A stretch of DNA of 64,000 nt from Cylindrotheca closterium (lineage: Eukaryota > Bacillariophyta > Bacillariophyceae > Bacillariales > Bacillariaceae). The notes below the pieces were generated by a model. It was not told the DNA's origin. It worked only from the letters and a program-made list of their open reading frames with translations, and ran no database searches. A program made the position numbers and the translations under genes. Positions within the stretch are counted from its first letter, which is position 1. Every line of letters starts with the position of its first letter. Positions 62,296 to 64,000 of this stretch are shown in pieces. The stretch covers positions 1,265,647 to 1,329,646 of the forward strand of contig CAKOGP040000001.1 of the NCBI GenBank assembly GCA_933822405.4. Reading direction: 5' to 3'.

Positions 62296-64000
62296 CTAAT
62301 CAATACTTTTATTCATTACGAACTTCGTTGTTCCTGTTCTATAGTTGATTGGGAGCATATCCTTCCAGTAGTCAGCTCCAGTCCCCGCGATATCACCGTC
62401 TCGCATTTGAAACATCACAGAACCTCGAATTCCGATCGATCGTTTTGAAAACCGAGCTTCTAGCCTTGCACCTCGATCAATGAAGCCACGGTATTGGAGT
62501 ACTGTGCCATCTTCGCTTAGAACTTGGAATGTACATGTGTCAAGGTGTGTAGGGCCAGGATCGAGACGCCACCGTAGACCCTGCAATGGTGGAGCAACAG
62601 AAACCTCTCCTTGAGGCTCAAAAACCACAGTCGAACTACCGATGAGTTCTCCTCCAACTTCGTCTTTGACTTCCCATGATCCTTCCAAATCCTCAGGATA
62701 AGATCCGTCACTTTCACCACGGAATCGTGACTCCCATACGGCAAAACGACCCAATTCTTCGGTGGGGGTGCGCGGCTTGGGCAAAGTGCTGTCAGTTGGA
62801 GTCATTGGACGAATGTATCCACTCCCCAACTCGACAAGATTGGCCATAATGCGCTCATATGCATTACTGTAGCTTGGAATCAAAGCTACAGCTGGCTCTA
62901 GATCTGTAACCAAGCCGACATCGTATGCCGTTCGCAATAGCGAAATTAGGGCATTCAAGTATTGAACTCCAGGACGGGTTTCCTCATCGAAATTAGCAGA
63001 TGATCCTTCAGTACCAGGATACCAACGCTCGATGAATGGTGCTTTGTTGGTATCGAGAGTTTCTGACAAGATCAAAAGTTCCTGATCCCCACCAAACAAC
63101 AGAGCTCTTTGGACAATGTTGGATAGCGAGTTTAATTGTCTTGTCATGGTTGGTTCTTCGTAGCTCAGCAACACAACCCCCGTATCAGCCTTTTTAGACT
63201 CCTTGCTTGGCTTTTCCTCTTCAGGATTCGTTGGCTCAGGCTCCTTCTTTGAATCATTTTCATCTTCTTGTTTCATCCAAAACCTGAATCGTATCTTCTT
63301 CTTCTTCTTCTTTGGAGCAGGTGCCTCCTCTTCGACGACTTCCTCTTGCTCAGAGTTCGCCTCAACTGGTTCTGGTTCCTCAACTTTGATTGGCTTTGGG
63401 CTGGTCTGTCCCAACTTGTCCAGCATGGACAAGCAAATGTCTTGATTCTTTAAATCGTTTGAGATTTTGGAGCGATCGGTTCCGGAGAGCTCTTCAAACG
63501 TCACCCCCACACTCTTTAGAACTGATAAGACTCTTTTGTATGATTCATCATAAACTCCAGACCCCAAGACTTCGGAAACTCGAGGAGACTCCTGCCCTGT
63601 TGTTGCAAGGGACAGTATTGATTCGAGATACGCTTCTGCATACCGATATCCTGGAAGGGAACCATATCGTTCATCGAAAGATTTGATTTGGTCAGTGACA
63701 TATTGCTCGTTGGTTCGCCCTTTTGGATTTGGGATGGATGAAGGCGTCGCCGTGTCCCTTCGCATGAGTAGATTCAAAATTGGTCGAGGAACAGGACACT
63801 TCGACGTTGTTCCTGATGCTATTCTTTCATCTTCAGCTTGCATTTCAGCTGCAGCAGCTAGTCGCAAACTTTTGTTTAATGCTTCCTCTGAAGGCCAACA
63901 CTGGGCAAGAATGATTCTTCGAACAGCCCGGTTCGATGCATTGTTCAACGCTTGTGTAAGCGACAGAGTATTTTCATTGGCAATCGTGTTGTCTTTGCTA
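62296..64000 (-). CDS. Large protein of unknown function, 5' end outside window
   Basis: The frame runs from the TAG at 62296 to the right window edge without a stop, giving at least 568 residues; the start lies beyond 64000. The N-terminal half is helical (AYLESILSLATTG, YKRVLSVLKSVGVTFEEL), then an acidic/basic linker (EPEPVEANSEQEEVVEEE, KKKKKKIRFRFW). The middle is helical again, and the last 130 residues form a strand-rich domain (GSWEVKDEVGGELIGSS, TCTFQVLSEDGTVLQYRG, GSVMFQMRDGDIAGTGADYW) resembling lipocalin-like plastid lipid-associated folds. The ending favours a plastid or photosynthesis-related role, but I cannot name the family. Neighbours give no clue. Confidence 0.75.
   Translation of the reverse strand, partial: SKDNTIANENTLSLTQALNNASNRAVRRIILAQCWPSEEALNKSLRLAAAAEMQAEDERIASGTTSKCPVPRPILNLLMRRDTATPSSIPNPKGRTNEQYVTDQIKSFDERYGSLPGYRYAEAYLESILSLATTGQESPRVSEVLGSGVYDESYKRVLSVLKSVGVTFEELSGTDRSKISNDLKNQDICLSMLDKLGQTSPKPIKVEEPEPVEANSEQEEVVEEEAPAPKKKKKKIRFRFWMKQEDENDSKKEPEPTNPEEEKPSKESKKADTGVVLLSYEEPTMTRQLNSLSNIVQRALLFGGDQELLILSETLDTNKAPFIERWYPGTEGSSANFDEETRPGVQYLNALISLLRTAYDVGLVTDLEPAVALIPSYSNAYERIMANLVELGSGYIRPMTPTDSTLPKPRTPTEELGRFAVWESRFRGESDGSYPEDLEGSWEVKDEVGGELIGSSTVVFEPQGEVSVAPPLQGLRWRLDPGPTHLDTCTFQVLSEDGTVLQYRGFIDRGARLEARFSKRSIGIRGSVMFQMRDGDIAGTGADYWKDMLPINYRTGTTKFVMNKSID

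Overview
The window is nuclear DNA of a eukaryotic alga, most likely a diatom. Most genes are intron-poor, with short introns of about 70-130 bp that carry GTAAGT- or GTACG-type donors. Several proteins start with a signal peptide followed by an ASAF-like cleavage motif (ASA|F, GAF, HAF, YAF), the signature of diatom plastid targeting. The content also fits: a violaxanthin/carotenoid-type oxygenase relative, Asn-rich secreted proteins, and LRR proteins with Thr-Pro stalks. The genus cannot be fixed from the sequence. About 31 probable protein genes and at least three decayed copies were found. No rRNA, tRNA, transposon or CRISPR was recognised.

Layout. 1-6886: four tandem sugar-porter MFS genes, all on the minus strand, the first cut by the window edge. 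7080-10877: an SLC43-like transporter, a two-exon HMG-box protein and a phosphopantetheinyl transferase. 11068-17554: a ten-exon membrane LRR protein and an M1 aminopeptidase of the LTA4H type with a C-terminal membrane anchor. 17826-23404: a CmcJ/NvfI-like oxygenase, a queuine tRNA-ribosyltransferase accessory subunit, a carotenoid-oxygenase-like plastid protein without its iron ligands, and a plastid SUI1-domain protein. 23658-27227: a broken and an intact heme-oxygenase-like gene flanking a small membrane protein. 27490-30461: a Yos1/IER3IP1 homologue, an aldo-keto reductase and a prolyl-hydroxylase-like dioxygenase.

31979-40142: a plastid GNAT acetyltransferase, plastid phosphoglucomutase, P5C synthase and RNA polymerase III subunit RPC4. 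40509-42825: two tetraspan paralogues with a decayed third copy between them. 44793-53009: a bZIP factor, a frame broken by two stops, a nuclear protein, a plastid protein, a thylakoid-lumen DUF1499 protein and a Ser-rich nuclear protein. 53349-64000: an Asn-rich type I membrane protein, lipoyl synthase, an ER DNAJB11-like chaperone, an STI1-like secretory protein, a histidine phosphatase, a TPT-family transporter, a U1-type zinc-finger protein and an unknown protein running off the right edge.

The genes do not form an operon-like pathway; this is ordinary dense eukaryotic gene order with several divergent pairs. Functional links are loose: plastid metabolism (phosphoglucomutase, carotenoid-oxygenase-like, SUI1, GNAT, DUF1499), the secretory pathway (Yos1, DNAJB11-like, STI1-like) and solute transport (five MFS genes, one TPT). 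Gene models with introns were built by hand by checking splice sites, reading phase and family alignment; they need transcript support.
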